Source: Sva-07 sp963793335
GTDB lineage: Bacteria; Actinomycetota; Acidimicrobiia; Acidimicrobiales; Ilumatobacteraceae
Direction of reading: 5' to 3'
Length of the DNA: 64,000 nt
NCBI GenBank assembly: GCA_963793335.1
Contig: CAWBZS010000001.1
Location: 558,001-622,000 of the forward strand
The notes beneath the pieces were generated by a model, which made no database searches, was not told where the DNA came from, and was given only the letters and a program-made list of their open reading frames with translations. Positions 44,916 to 54,388 of the stretch are shown here, piece by piece. A program made the position numbers and the translations under genes. How positions within the stretch are numbered: the stretch's first letter is position 1; each line of letters starts with the position of its first letter.

Positions 44916-44983
44916 CTGGTGCACCGGCCCACTCACCTGGCCGACCCGTGCCGAGCCGAGCTACTGTCATCGCGAGAGACCAG

Positions 44984-47952
44984 ATGACGAGAGCAGCCGA
45001 CTACGACGCGTTCATCTCCTACAGCCACGCCGCTGACGGCGAGTTGGCCCCACAACTCCAGCGGGGTCTCGAGCAGCTCGCAAAGCCCTGGTCGAAACGG
45101 CGAGCGCTCCGGGTGTTCCGTGACGACACGGGCCTGTCCGCGAGCCCCGATCTCTGGGACTCGATCGTTGCGGGGCTCGATGGCGCCAAATGGTTCGTCG
45201 TGTTGGCCTCGCCCGACTCGGCCGCGTCAGTGTGGGTGAACCGCGAAATCGAACACTGGCTCGCTTCATCGCCCGATGCGCGGGAACGTTTGCTGCCGGT
45301 CGTGACCGGAGGAATCTGGCGCTGGGACGAGGCATCGAACGGGTTCAGCAGCGACTCGACCGCGGTCCCGCCGGCGATCAGGGAAGCGTTCCACTCCGAG
45401 CCGCGGCACCTCGACCTCAGCTGGGCGCGTGACGACGAGCACCTCGACCTCCGACGCGCCGAGTTCCGCTCGGCGATCGCTGATCTGGCTGCGCCGATGC
45501 ACGGGATTCCCAAGGACGACCTCGAGAGCGATGACATCCGCATCCACCGTCGCACCGTGCGCCTGCGCCGTGCTGCGGTGGCCTCACTGGCAGCCTTCGC
45601 AGTGGCCGTCGCCGCGCTGGCGGTCGTTGCACTGGTGCTGCAGAATCGGGCCGCCAGGAGCGAGCGAGGCGGATCGCCAGCGAACAGGCCGCCATCGCCA
45701 GCGAACAGGCCGCCATCGCCAGCGAACAGGCCGCCATCGCCAGCGAACAGGAAGCGATCGAGCGGGCTGCCGTCGCCACGTCGCAGGCGCTCGCCTCCCA
45801 GTCGGGAGACCAACTCGACACCGGGCACGTACTCGGCGGCTTGCTCGCTGTCGAGTCCCGTCGAGTGCCGGATCTCGACACGATCCCGGCCGCGGCGGAC
45901 GCCGCACTGCTTCGAGCGGCGAGCCGACTGCCGGCATTGGTCCGCGAGATTCCCGACGTCGACGACGCCGCCATGATCGCGATCGGGCCTGCCGGCGACC
46001 GCGTGGCCGTGGCCCGCCGAGGAGGAACGATCGAAATCCACCGTTTCGACGGGTCGGCGCCGACGGAGATCGCGGACACCGGTCGCGTCGCGGAGATCGG
46101 CTTCGACCCGACCGGTGACGAGCTTCGTTGGTACGACGGAGTTTCGTCCTCCCGCTACCAACTCGCGAGCGGCGACCGCGACGAGACTCCCCTCGTCGCC
46201 GACGGGCAGTTGCTCGCCGTGAGCGACGACGGCTCCACGATCGTGACCGTCCCCGAGGGACAATTCGGTGAGGTGAGTGTCACGTCCACGTCCGGCGCCA
46301 ACGGGCGCATCGGTTCGGGCGGGTTCGTGTCGAGCGCTGCGCTGAACAGCGACGGCAGCCTCGTCGCAGTCGAGTCCGACGGCCAGATCTCGATCGTCCG
46401 ATGGCCGCAGAACGAGGTGGTCGCAACACTGAACCTGCGCGACGTGTTCGAGCCGCAGCAGCGACTGGTCGAGGAGGAGGAACTCCGCGAGATCGTGTTC
46501 GCCGACGACGACATCACGCTGCACCTGCTGGGCCAGAACGCACTGCTCGGCGACGACTTCCGCGCGCCGGAACCGTGGTTCGGAACCTGGACTCCGGGCG
46601 CGCAGCCCATCTTCAACCTTCAGCTCGAGGGTCTCGGCATGCTGATCGCCTCGACAGGCGATGGCCGGCAGTTGGCCGACATCGACGGCAACGTGGTCAA
46701 CGCCGAGCTGTATCCCAACGACTACGACGCATCCGCCACGCTCAGCCCCGACGCGTTCGCAAACGGGACGTTCTCGGCGGACGGGTCACAGCTGGCGACG
46801 GTCGACTTCTTCGGGCGAGCACGCGTGTGGGAAGTCGCCAAGCGCCTCGGCTCCGGCGCGGTCGAGCGCCACGAGTTCCCGACGACGGTCTCGCTCTCGG
46901 GCGCCACCAGTGCACTCGCTCCCGACGGCAGCGTGGTGGCGGGAGGGGTCGATGGATCGGTCTTCGTCGTCGATCCCGGTGGTGGCGTCGTGTCGACGCA
47001 GATCGATGGCGGTCTGACCGATCCGCCCGTTGCAGGGTTCGCAAGCGACGGGTCGATCGTTGCCACCTCGGTCTCGCGAACGGTCGTCATGACCCCCGAT
47101 CTGTCGCCGATCAGCCCCGACCTGCCCCCTGGCGGCGTCGGCTCGGCGCTCGCCCCCGACCGTGGCGTGATCGTCATCCCAGCGGTCGACCCGACGACCG
47201 GCGAGGTGGTGATCGAGCGGCGTTCGATCACCGACGGCACGGCCACCGGCGATGAGATCCGCACGGCGTACTCCGGCAATCCAGATCCCTTCGAGATCGG
47301 CAACCTCGTACTCGGACCGAACGCATTTCTCCCGTTTGCGCTGTTCGACATCGTGGTCGACCCGACCGAGACCCGCTTCGCCATCGAGTTGGGCGATCGC
47401 GTGGAGGTCTACGAACTCGACACCGGCGAGCTGGTCACGACGTTCGCCGATGCCACCGCTCCGCTCGCGTTCGACGCATCCGGCACGCGGCTGGCGATCG
47501 CGCTCCCGGGCCGGCCGGGGATCGTGGACGCAGCGGGAGGAGGCGAGCCCATCCCTCTCGACGTCGACGGCGCTCGGCTGTTCGCGTTCAGCCCGGACGG
47601 GTCGACGCTCGCGGTGGTCGTCGACCAGCGCGTTCGAGTCATCGACACGGCGACCGGACTCGCGACCGTCGACGGCCTCGGTGCCGGCTTCGCGCCAATC
47701 CGTCTCGACGTCGCCGTCGGGTCGGTCGTCGGCGGGATCACCTACGACGATGCGTCGGAGATCGGCATCGCCCACTCGACCAGCAACGGTTCCACGTTCG
47801 TCGAGACTGCGACGTGGACGCTGGCCCCGGACGACCTCGAGAACGTCGTGTGCACACAGGCCGGTCGGAATCTCAGCGCCGAGGAGTGGGATCGGTTCTT
47901 CACCGACGAGCCTGCTCGAGTGAGTTGTCCAGCATTCCCCGCGGGAGGGTGA
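44984..47952 (+). CDS. TIR domain / transmembrane / coiled-coil / beta-propeller protein (frameshifted here)
   Basis: ATG 44984. TIR domain residues 5-150: YDAFISYSH, RVFRDDTGLSASPDLWDSI, and the probable NADase glutamate in SPDSAASVWVNREIEHWL (Glu88). A membrane helix spans about 197-219. The frame breaks near 45661-45671; the continuing frame (to 47952) gives heptads IASEQAA, then AVATSQALASQSG, and a WD40-like propeller (FSPDGSTLAVVVDQRVRVID). It ends CTQAGRNLSAEEWDRFFTDEP...SCP, a tail common to propeller signalling proteins. One reading frame would give ~989 residues. First gene of the proposed conflict/signalling cassette; the cyclase follows 64 bp downstream. Confidence 0.85.
45673..45750 (+). 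repeat. 21-bp in-gene tandem repeat, 3.7 copies
   Basis: Unit ATCGCCAGCGAACAGGCCGCC repeated at 45673, 45694, 45715 and 45736 (last partial), encoding the heptad IASEQAA in the corrected frame. It begins right at the frameshift in the TIR gene and forms the juxtamembrane coiled coil. Confidence 0.9.
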
Positions 47953-48016
47953 TCGGCACGATGTGCGAATCGGCGAAGCCCAGCGGACGGACACCTTCGA
48001 CCGGGGCGGGACTACC

Positions 48017-50731
48017 ATGACCGAGATGGTGACCCCGCCCGAGTCGCACGGCGACCGGGTCCCGATGACGTTCCTGTTCACCGACGTCGAGGGCAGCACC
48101 CGGATGTGGGAGCGCTACCCCGATGCGATGCCCGACATCGTCAGGCGCCACGACGAATTGATCGCCTCCGTCGTCAGCACCCACCAGGGTTCGGTGTTCC
48201 ACCACGCTGGCGATGGTGTCATCGCATCGTTCGACGATGTCCCGTCCGCGCTCGACGCTGCGGTGGCAATTCAGCACGGGCTGGCGGACACCGACTGGTC
48301 GCCTGCCGCTGACCTGCGCGTCCGCATCGGCGTGCACCACGGCGTCGTCGTACTCCGTCACGGCGAACCGTACGGCTGGGCGCTGAACTTCGGTGCCCGA
48401 TTCAGTGCCCTGGGCCAGGGTGGCCAAATCCTGGTGTCCGAGTCGGCGGTCGACGCACTCGGAGGTGGAGCGATGGAGCGCTTCTCGATCCACCACCTGG
48501 GAACCGTCCGCCTGCGAGACATCGCCCAGCCAGCGGTTGTGTACCAACTGCTGGCCGACGGTCTCGAGTCCGAGTTCTCACCGATTCGCGACACGTTCCG
48601 GCATCAGCCGCTCCCGACCGCACCGAATCGGCTGATCGGTCGCGACGACGAGGTCCGGCGGCTCGGAGAACGTCTCGACACGGACCGACTGGTCACGGTC
48701 GTCGGTCCACCGGGTGTCGGCAAGAGTCGCATCGTTGCCGAGGTCGCGAACGATCGACTCGACTCGTACACGAACGGCGTGCGCCTCTGCAATCTGGCAG
48801 GGGTCGACAGCGACCGAGTGCTCGATGCCGTGGTGACGACGCTCGGCATCAGCCCGCGCCCAGGTCGTACCGTCGAACAGTCGTTGACCGAGTGGCTCGG
48901 TGGCCAGGACCTGTTGCTGGTCTTCGACGACTGCGAACGTGGTGGCGTACGCATCAGCGAGATCGTTCGCTCGATCGTCGAATCGACGCCCTCGATCAGC
49001 GTGATCTGCACCAGTCACCGGCCACTGGGTGTCACTGGCGAGTACATCTCTCGTCTTCCTCCGCTCGCCCTCGACGCGGCCGTCGAGCTCTTCATCGACC
49101 GCGCATCCAGCGCGACCCGGTCACACAGCGACTCGCCGGCGCTGCGAACGCTCTGCGAACAATTGGATCGGCTGCCATTCTCGATCGAAGTCGCCGCTGC
49201 CCACGCGGCGCTTCACTCGGTGCAGGAGCTCACCGGCATGCTCGGCACCGGGGAACACCCCGAGGGCACGGGCCCCAACGCAGCACTGCGCTCGCTCGAC
49301 GAGGCGCTCACGATCGGATTCGAGGCCCTACCCGCCGGGCTGCAACGGGCACTGATCGCTGCCTCGGCGTTCGCGGGGAGCTTCGATCGTCTCGGCTTCC
49401 AGCAGGTGTGCGCGCCGGAACTGTCCGATGCACAAGCGACCGCCGTTCTCACCGATCTCGTCAACCGATCGCTGGTCACCGTCGAACCCGCTGACGGCGC
49501 ACGCACGCAGTTCCGGCTCCTGCACGGTGTCTGGGACTTCGTGGTGGCGCAGGGAACACGTGAAGAACTGCGCGCTGCGCAACAACGCTTCGGCACCTGG
49601 GCACTCGAGCTGACCAGCGACGCCGCAGCGGGTCTGCGGGGACCGGATGAACTGATCTGGAACCGTGTCCTCAACCGGCAATTCGACAACATCCGGGCGG
49701 CGTTCGATCGGTCGGTGGAGGCGGACGATCTCGATGCAGCCGTCCGGATCTGTACCGAACTCTGGGACTACGCGTTCACGCGTCTGAACAACGAATACTT
49801 CCGTTGGGCTGAGCGACTGATCGACCTCCACGACGGCGGAGCTGACGACCGTCTCGGACCCGTGTACGGCGTCGCCGCACTCGGGGCGTGGTTCCGGGAC
49901 GATGTCGGCCCGGCGGTCGAGTGGGCCGAGCATGCGTTGCGATGCGAACAGCAGCACGGTCTGGCGTTCGACCTTCCCGCACGCCTGACGCTGATGAACG
50001 TCGCGGTCTATTCCGGCGGTGGCACCCCGCCGTCCGACGTGTGGGCCCAGACCGTCGAGTACGAGCGATCGCTCGGGGAGCGGTACTTCGAGGTCGATGT
50101 CGAGGTCAAGCAGTCGATCGCGGCGGCGTGGCTCGGCCGCGACAAGGTCGCGCTCCAGCACGGGATCCGTGCCGTTCGTCTCGCCCGCGAGTCGTCGAAC
50201 CCGTCGTCGCTGGCCTTTGCGCTGTGGGCATTGGGGTCGGCGCTGGAGGTCGACGATCCCCTCCAAGCCGAGGCACAACTCGGCGACGCCGTCGCGCTCG
50301 CTCGCGAGTGCGACAGTCGCTGGATCGGCGCGCTCGCCCAGATGTCGCTGGCATCGATGCGGCGGCGCACGAGCGGCGCAATCGATGCGGTGCCGATCCT
50401 GCTCGAACTCCTCGAAGTGCTGTCCCGGGCCGGCCACCGATCGCATCTGTGGCGCACGTTGGGCCTGTGCGCGTTGACGCTCGGCGATCTCGGCGACGAT
50501 GGACTCTGTGTCCAGCTCAGCACGTGGGTGCATGCCGCGAAGCTGGCCATGCCGGCGTTCCCGGCCGACGAGGAAGCAGAGCGCACACAGATGGATCGAA
50601 TCCGGTCCGAGCGTGGCGAGCCGTGGATGGAGCGCATGGAGATGCTCACTGCGACATGGACCACCGACACCGCTGCCGCCCTCACACGCGATGCGCTCCT
50701 CGGCCATCTCCCTGCGGCAGCGACGACCTGA
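48017..50731 (+). CDS. class III adenylate/guanylate cyclase fused to STAND-type ATPase and helical repeats
   Basis: 904 residues, ATG 48017. Cyclase domain 15-185: metal aspartates Asp23 (FLFTDVEGSTRMWE) and Asp66 (HHAGDGVIASF), and the transition-state pair Asn124/Arg128 (WALNFGARFSALGQGGQILVS). NTPase 205-500: IGRDDEVRRL, Walker A GPPGVGKSR (230-237), Walker B LLLVFDDCE, sensor-like VICTSHRPLGVTGE, and LPFSIEVAAAHA (GxP-type). The C-terminal ~380 residues are TPR-like helices. No membrane segment. Predicted to make a cyclic nucleotide when the STAND module senses a ligand. Its TGA directly abuts the stop of the leftward operon (TGATCA). Confidence 0.9.
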   Translation: MTEMVTPPESHGDRVPMTFLFTDVEGSTRMWERYPDAMPDIVRRHDELIASVVSTHQGSVFHHAGDGVIASFDDVPSALDAAVAIQHGLADTDWSPAADLRVRIGVHHGVVVLRHGEPYGWALNFGARFSALGQGGQILVSESAVDALGGGAMERFSIHHLGTVRLRDIAQPAVVYQLLADGLESEFSPIRDTFRHQPLPTAPNRLIGRDDEVRRLGERLDTDRLVTVVGPPGVGKSRIVAEVANDRLDSYTNGVRLCNLAGVDSDRVLDAVVTTLGISPRPGRTVEQSLTEWLGGQDLLLVFDDCERGGVRISEIVRSIVESTPSISVICTSHRPLGVTGEYISRLPPLALDAAVELFIDRASSATRSHSDSPALRTLCEQLDRLPFSIEVAAAHAALHSVQELTGMLGTGEHPEGTGPNAALRSLDEALTIGFEALPAGLQRALIAASAFAGSFDRLGFQQVCAPELSDAQATAVLTDLVNRSLVTVEPADGARTQFRLLHGVWDFVVAQGTREELRAAQQRFGTWALELTSDAAAGLRGPDELIWNRVLNRQFDNIRAAFDRSVEADDLDAAVRICTELWDYAFTRLNNEYFRWAERLIDLHDGGADDRLGPVYGVAALGAWFRDDVGPAVEWAEHALRCEQQHGLAFDLPARLTLMNVAVYSGGGTPPSDVWAQTVEYERSLGERYFEVDVEVKQSIAAAWLGRDKVALQHGIRAVRLARESSNPSSLAFALWALGSALEVDDPLQAEAQLGDAVALARECDSRWIGALAQMSLASMRRRTSGAIDAVPILLELLEVLSRAGHRSHLWRTLGLCALTLGDLGDDGLCVQLSTWVHAAKLAMPAFPADEEAERTQMDRIRSERGEPWMERMEMLTATWTTDTAAALTRDALLGHLPAAATT

Positions 50732-53435
50732 TCAGCTCGGAAAGAGTGCGTCGATCTCGTCGTCGGTGAGTTGACCGACCGGCACCGATCGACCGTCGAT
50801 GAGCAATTCGGCACGCTGGATGTCGGTGACCGCGTTGACGTTGTCACGCATCGTCCGGACCGCAGCTCGGAGGCTCGACGCGGCCGCAGACGTCGCGGTG
50901 ACCACCGTCGAGAACCCGAACGACTCGTAGCCCATGTCGTCGTCGGCGGGGGCGCTCACCACGTCCAGGTCCTCGATCGCAGCGAGGATCACCGCAACGT
51001 CGTCGATCTCGCCGTACGACTCGATGGTCAACCGGAGCGAGACGGGCATCCGGATCTCCGTGGCCTCGACCCCGCCGCGTCGATACGGCGGCACCTCGGT
51101 GTACTCCTGCTCCCACCACTCGATGAACCGGTCTCCGACCCAGCGGACACCACTGCGGAACCCGCGCCGGTACGTCTCGTTGCCTCGCCAGGTGCGACCC
51201 CAGCTCGCCAGCTGCGTCATCATTCGCTCGGTGCGCCCCTGAGGGGGAAGCCCGAGCACACGCGCGACCTCGTCGTTCAGCGCGGTGTACATCAGCGACA
51301 CCGCAATCCGCTGCATCGGACCCGGCAGCGCCTCGGCAATCGTGCCCATGAGGCCGTCCATCAACCGCCGACCGGCGGTCGACGGCCCGAACTGGCGAAA
51401 GAAGATGAGCTTGGAGGTGAACTGGGCCTCTTCGTAGCTCATCAGTTCCGTGGGGCGCTCCGGGCTCGTCATCAAGTCCGGATCCACGCCGAGCATGGCG
51501 CCGACCACCATCCACACGTGGTAGTACGCCTCCGCATCATCCGGGTCCATTGCGACGCCGAAGCGATCCATCGTCTGGATCGCCATCACCGACCAGTCGA
51601 TCGCCCCACCGAGCAGGTCTTCCTGGTTGATCGGGCGACCCCAGTCGGCGTTCCAGAGCGCTCCGCCCAACTCCGGGGGCCGATCGGAGATGTGACGGCT
51701 CCCCGACTCGACGGTGTTGCGTACCGCAGCGTGGAACAGCCGGACCCCGCGGATGGTGTGGTACCCCTCCGAGTCCGCCTCCCAGAACGGTGTGGTGAAG
51801 ACGTCTTCGAGAAACCGTGCCGACTCCCAGAACCGTCGCAGCGTGTCGCCCGACAGTGACGAGACGAGACCGAGGACCTGGCAGCCCTCGCTCGCTGCAT
51901 AGCTCACCGGCATCGATCCGTAGAAGAGCCCGAGGAACGCAGCGGCACGGAAGTCGGCGTAGAACGCCTGCGCTCGCTGGATCTTGTCGATGTCCGCCCA
52001 CGCGGGGAGCACCGGCGGCTCCAGGAGGAACCGGTTGAGGGGCCCAGTGCCGGCTTCGTCCGTTCGATGGATCGCAGCCAGCGCATCGGTGTAGAACCGT
52101 TCCTCCGGCGGCCGATCGCTCGTGGAGTAGAACGCATCGATCGCAGCGTCGGCTTCGACGTCGCCCCACTGCCGAGCCGCCCGCAACCGCTGCTTCACCT
52201 CGCTGGTGACGTCGTCGGACCAGGGCGTCGCCATCGACTCGACGTCGGCGAAGAGCAGTGGCCCCTCCAGTTCGTATCGCCCGTCCGCCCGGTCGATCTC
52301 GGCCGCCTGCGCCATGATCGATGTGACCTCGGCATCGGAGTACGGGTTGACGCCGACCAGTCCGGCGCGCTCGACGTGCCCTGAAGAGGGTTGCGATGAA
52401 GGCCATTCTCGAATCGATGTCGTTCCAGCGTTCCGCACCGTCAGCGCCTGGCGCGGCCTGGTCGATCCGGTTGAACTCAGCGGCGATGTCCGGAGCGAGT
52501 TCGTCGAGCGGAGGCGGGAACAGCACGCCGCCGGATCGCTCGTGCGGCGGAACCGGGTGGCCGACCCGGATGGTCTCACCGGCCATCTCCACCACGTACA
52601 ACCGCTTGGTGAGCAGGCGAACCCACCAGCGCTCGAACAGCGCGATCCCCCGATTCCGAGTGGTCGTGTCATCGAATCGCGACGTGGCGCCCTTGATCAT
52701 GACCATCATCGAGAGGTCGAGCCATCCCTGCAGGCGACGTTGCTCGTGATCGCCCATGCGGAGGTTTCCGAGCAGGATCAGCTGCGACCGGCGGATCGGA
52801 TCATCGGTGTGCATTGCGTCGAGATAGGCCCGGAAGCCGTCACGAAGCTGTTCGCGCGACCCGTCGGGCCAGACCCGTCCTGGTGGGAGTGGGATCGCCA
52901 TCAGCCTCGCCGAGAAACGGTCGAACTCGTCCCAATCCGGCTCGGCTCGATCATCGAGACGACGCTCACCGAACGTCTCGATGAAGTCGGCCCAGGCCAG
53001 ACCGATCTCGTAGAAGACCCCTCGGTTCCCAGCGGCGAGGCTTCGATTCAATGCACCTGGTCCCGTCGGCTTGCCGCGCAGCATCCGTGCGGTCAACCGA
53101 GTTCGCCACGTGCTCGGCAGCGGAAGGCGGGCGGTCAGCTTCTCGACCCGATCCTCGGCCCCTGACCGGATGGTGGCGCCAACGGTGTAGGACGGCCAGA
53201 CGGCGAGGCAGCACCAGTTCGCATCGTCCCGGCCGAGGAGGTCGGCCATCGCATTCGAGAAGTCGACGTAGGCCAGCGTGACGAGGTGATTGCGAAGTGC
53301 GTCGTCCATCGGGCCGAAGACGATCGCCTCGACCCGGCGGCGGCTGACCTCCCCGGAGGTCAACGGCCCGAGCTCAGGTCCCGACCAGTGTTCGCCGCGG
53401 TCGGTTCCGGTGCTGGTCATTCCGGTACTGGTCAT
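50732..53435 (-). CDS. large protein with MpaB/latex-clearing-protein-type oxygenase domain (frameshifted here)
   Basis: ATG 53435 overlaps the SLATT-like gene stop (ATGA). The first frame (53435 to about 52385) is an all-helical ~350-residue region with LGNLRMGDHEQRRLQGWLDLSMM. After a 1-base shift near 52382 the second frame runs to 50732: a DUF2236/MpaB-like domain with FLGLFYGSMPVSYAASEG, IRGVRLFHAAVR (candidate haem-ligand His), INQEDLLGGAIDWSVMAI and YYHVWMVVGAMLGV. About 110 C-terminal residues (RLTIESYGEIDDVAVILAAIEDLDVV) form a separate small alpha/beta domain. Corrected length ~900. Known relatives are haem-b oxygenases that cleave polyisoprene or related hydrocarbons; the role here is unknown. 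Confidence 0.72.
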
Positions 53436-54388
53436 TGTTGGTTCCCTTCCGCAATCCGCCGCCACTCACGATGTTCCGCCGTGAGGACCAGTTCGACCTC
53501 CTCGACGTCGCCGCGTGAGCCGGTGTCATCGAGGGAGCGTTCGATCAGCTCCAGACGTGCCACCGTCCGCCCGTAGTGCTGGGCGAGTCGCTCGCTGGCC
53601 ACGACGCTGTCCACCGCGGCGAGGAAGCTCACGAGACCGCCACTCGCAGCCACGGGGATCGCGAACCACCACCAGCCCGGACGCGCCACGGTGATCGCAG
53701 CGCAGATCGACGCCGTCACGATCAAACCGGTCTGCACCCCACCGAGCAGGTCCGTACGAGCCTTGACCGTTTCGCTCTTGCGACGCAGCCACGCCAGCTG
53801 GTCGTCGAGACGCGCTTCACGGTAGAGCTGCCATGCGGCATTGCCGAGCCGGTCCATCTTGGGATCGATGTCCACGTCTGGCTCGAAGTCGGGCAAGTTG
53901 CGTTTGGGTTTGAGCACCTGTTGCACCTGTGCACGCACCAGCCGCTTGCGATTCGGATGGTCGGCGAGTTCGGTCGACGTGAGCGCGAGAAAGTAGAGGG
54001 AGCGCAAGTCCTCGGCGATACGACGCTGATCGAGCCAGTCCTCGAGGTTCTGACTGCGCCCGCGTCCGGCCGCGAGTGCGGTGATCGCGGCGATCACCGC
54101 GGCGGCGATCCCCAGCGCCTGGATCCATCCCGGCCACTCGTCGCCGCGCAGTGCGATCTGCGTGATCGCGAGAACGGCCACGGCCGCGGCACCGGCCATC
54201 TCGACGAGACGGGTACGTTTGACCGCTCGTTGGGTGACGATTGCAAGACGGTCGGCGGCGTGGAACGGCGGGGTGATCACCTGCTCGAGGTCGTCGATGA
54301 TCGGCGCCAGCGTCGGGTGGTCTGCTCGGGCTCTCGCCCTGGCGGCCGAGTCGCCGAGGGGCGAGACCACCTCGCACTCGTAGCTCAC
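53432..54388 (-). CDS. four-helix SLATT-like membrane protein
   Basis: 318 residues from GTG 54388, coupled to the protease gene by GTGA and to the next gene by ATGA. Two pairs of membrane helices (about 62-81/87-107 and 213-235/239-259). Each pair is followed by an amphipathic helix with a conserved-looking tail: NLEDWLDQRRIAEDLRSLYF and ASERLAQHYGRTVARLELIE. The 2TM-plus-helix unit in tandem matches the SLATT effector layout known from SMODS/SLOG conflict systems, where it is proposed to perforate the cell membrane. The assignment rests on topology and these segments, not on a profile search. Confidence 0.68.
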   Translation of the reverse strand: MSYECEVVSPLGDSAARARARADHPTLAPIIDDLEQVITPPFHAADRLAIVTQRAVKRTRLVEMAGAAAVAVLAITQIALRGDEWPGWIQALGIAAAVIAAITALAAGRGRSQNLEDWLDQRRIAEDLRSLYFLALTSTELADHPNRKRLVRAQVQQVLKPKRNLPDFEPDVDIDPKMDRLGNAAWQLYREARLDDQLAWLRRKSETVKARTDLLGGVQTGLIVTASICAAITVARPGWWWFAIPVAASGGLVSFLAAVDSVVASERLAQHYGRTVARLELIERSLDDTGSRGDVEEVELVLTAEHREWRRIAEGNQQ

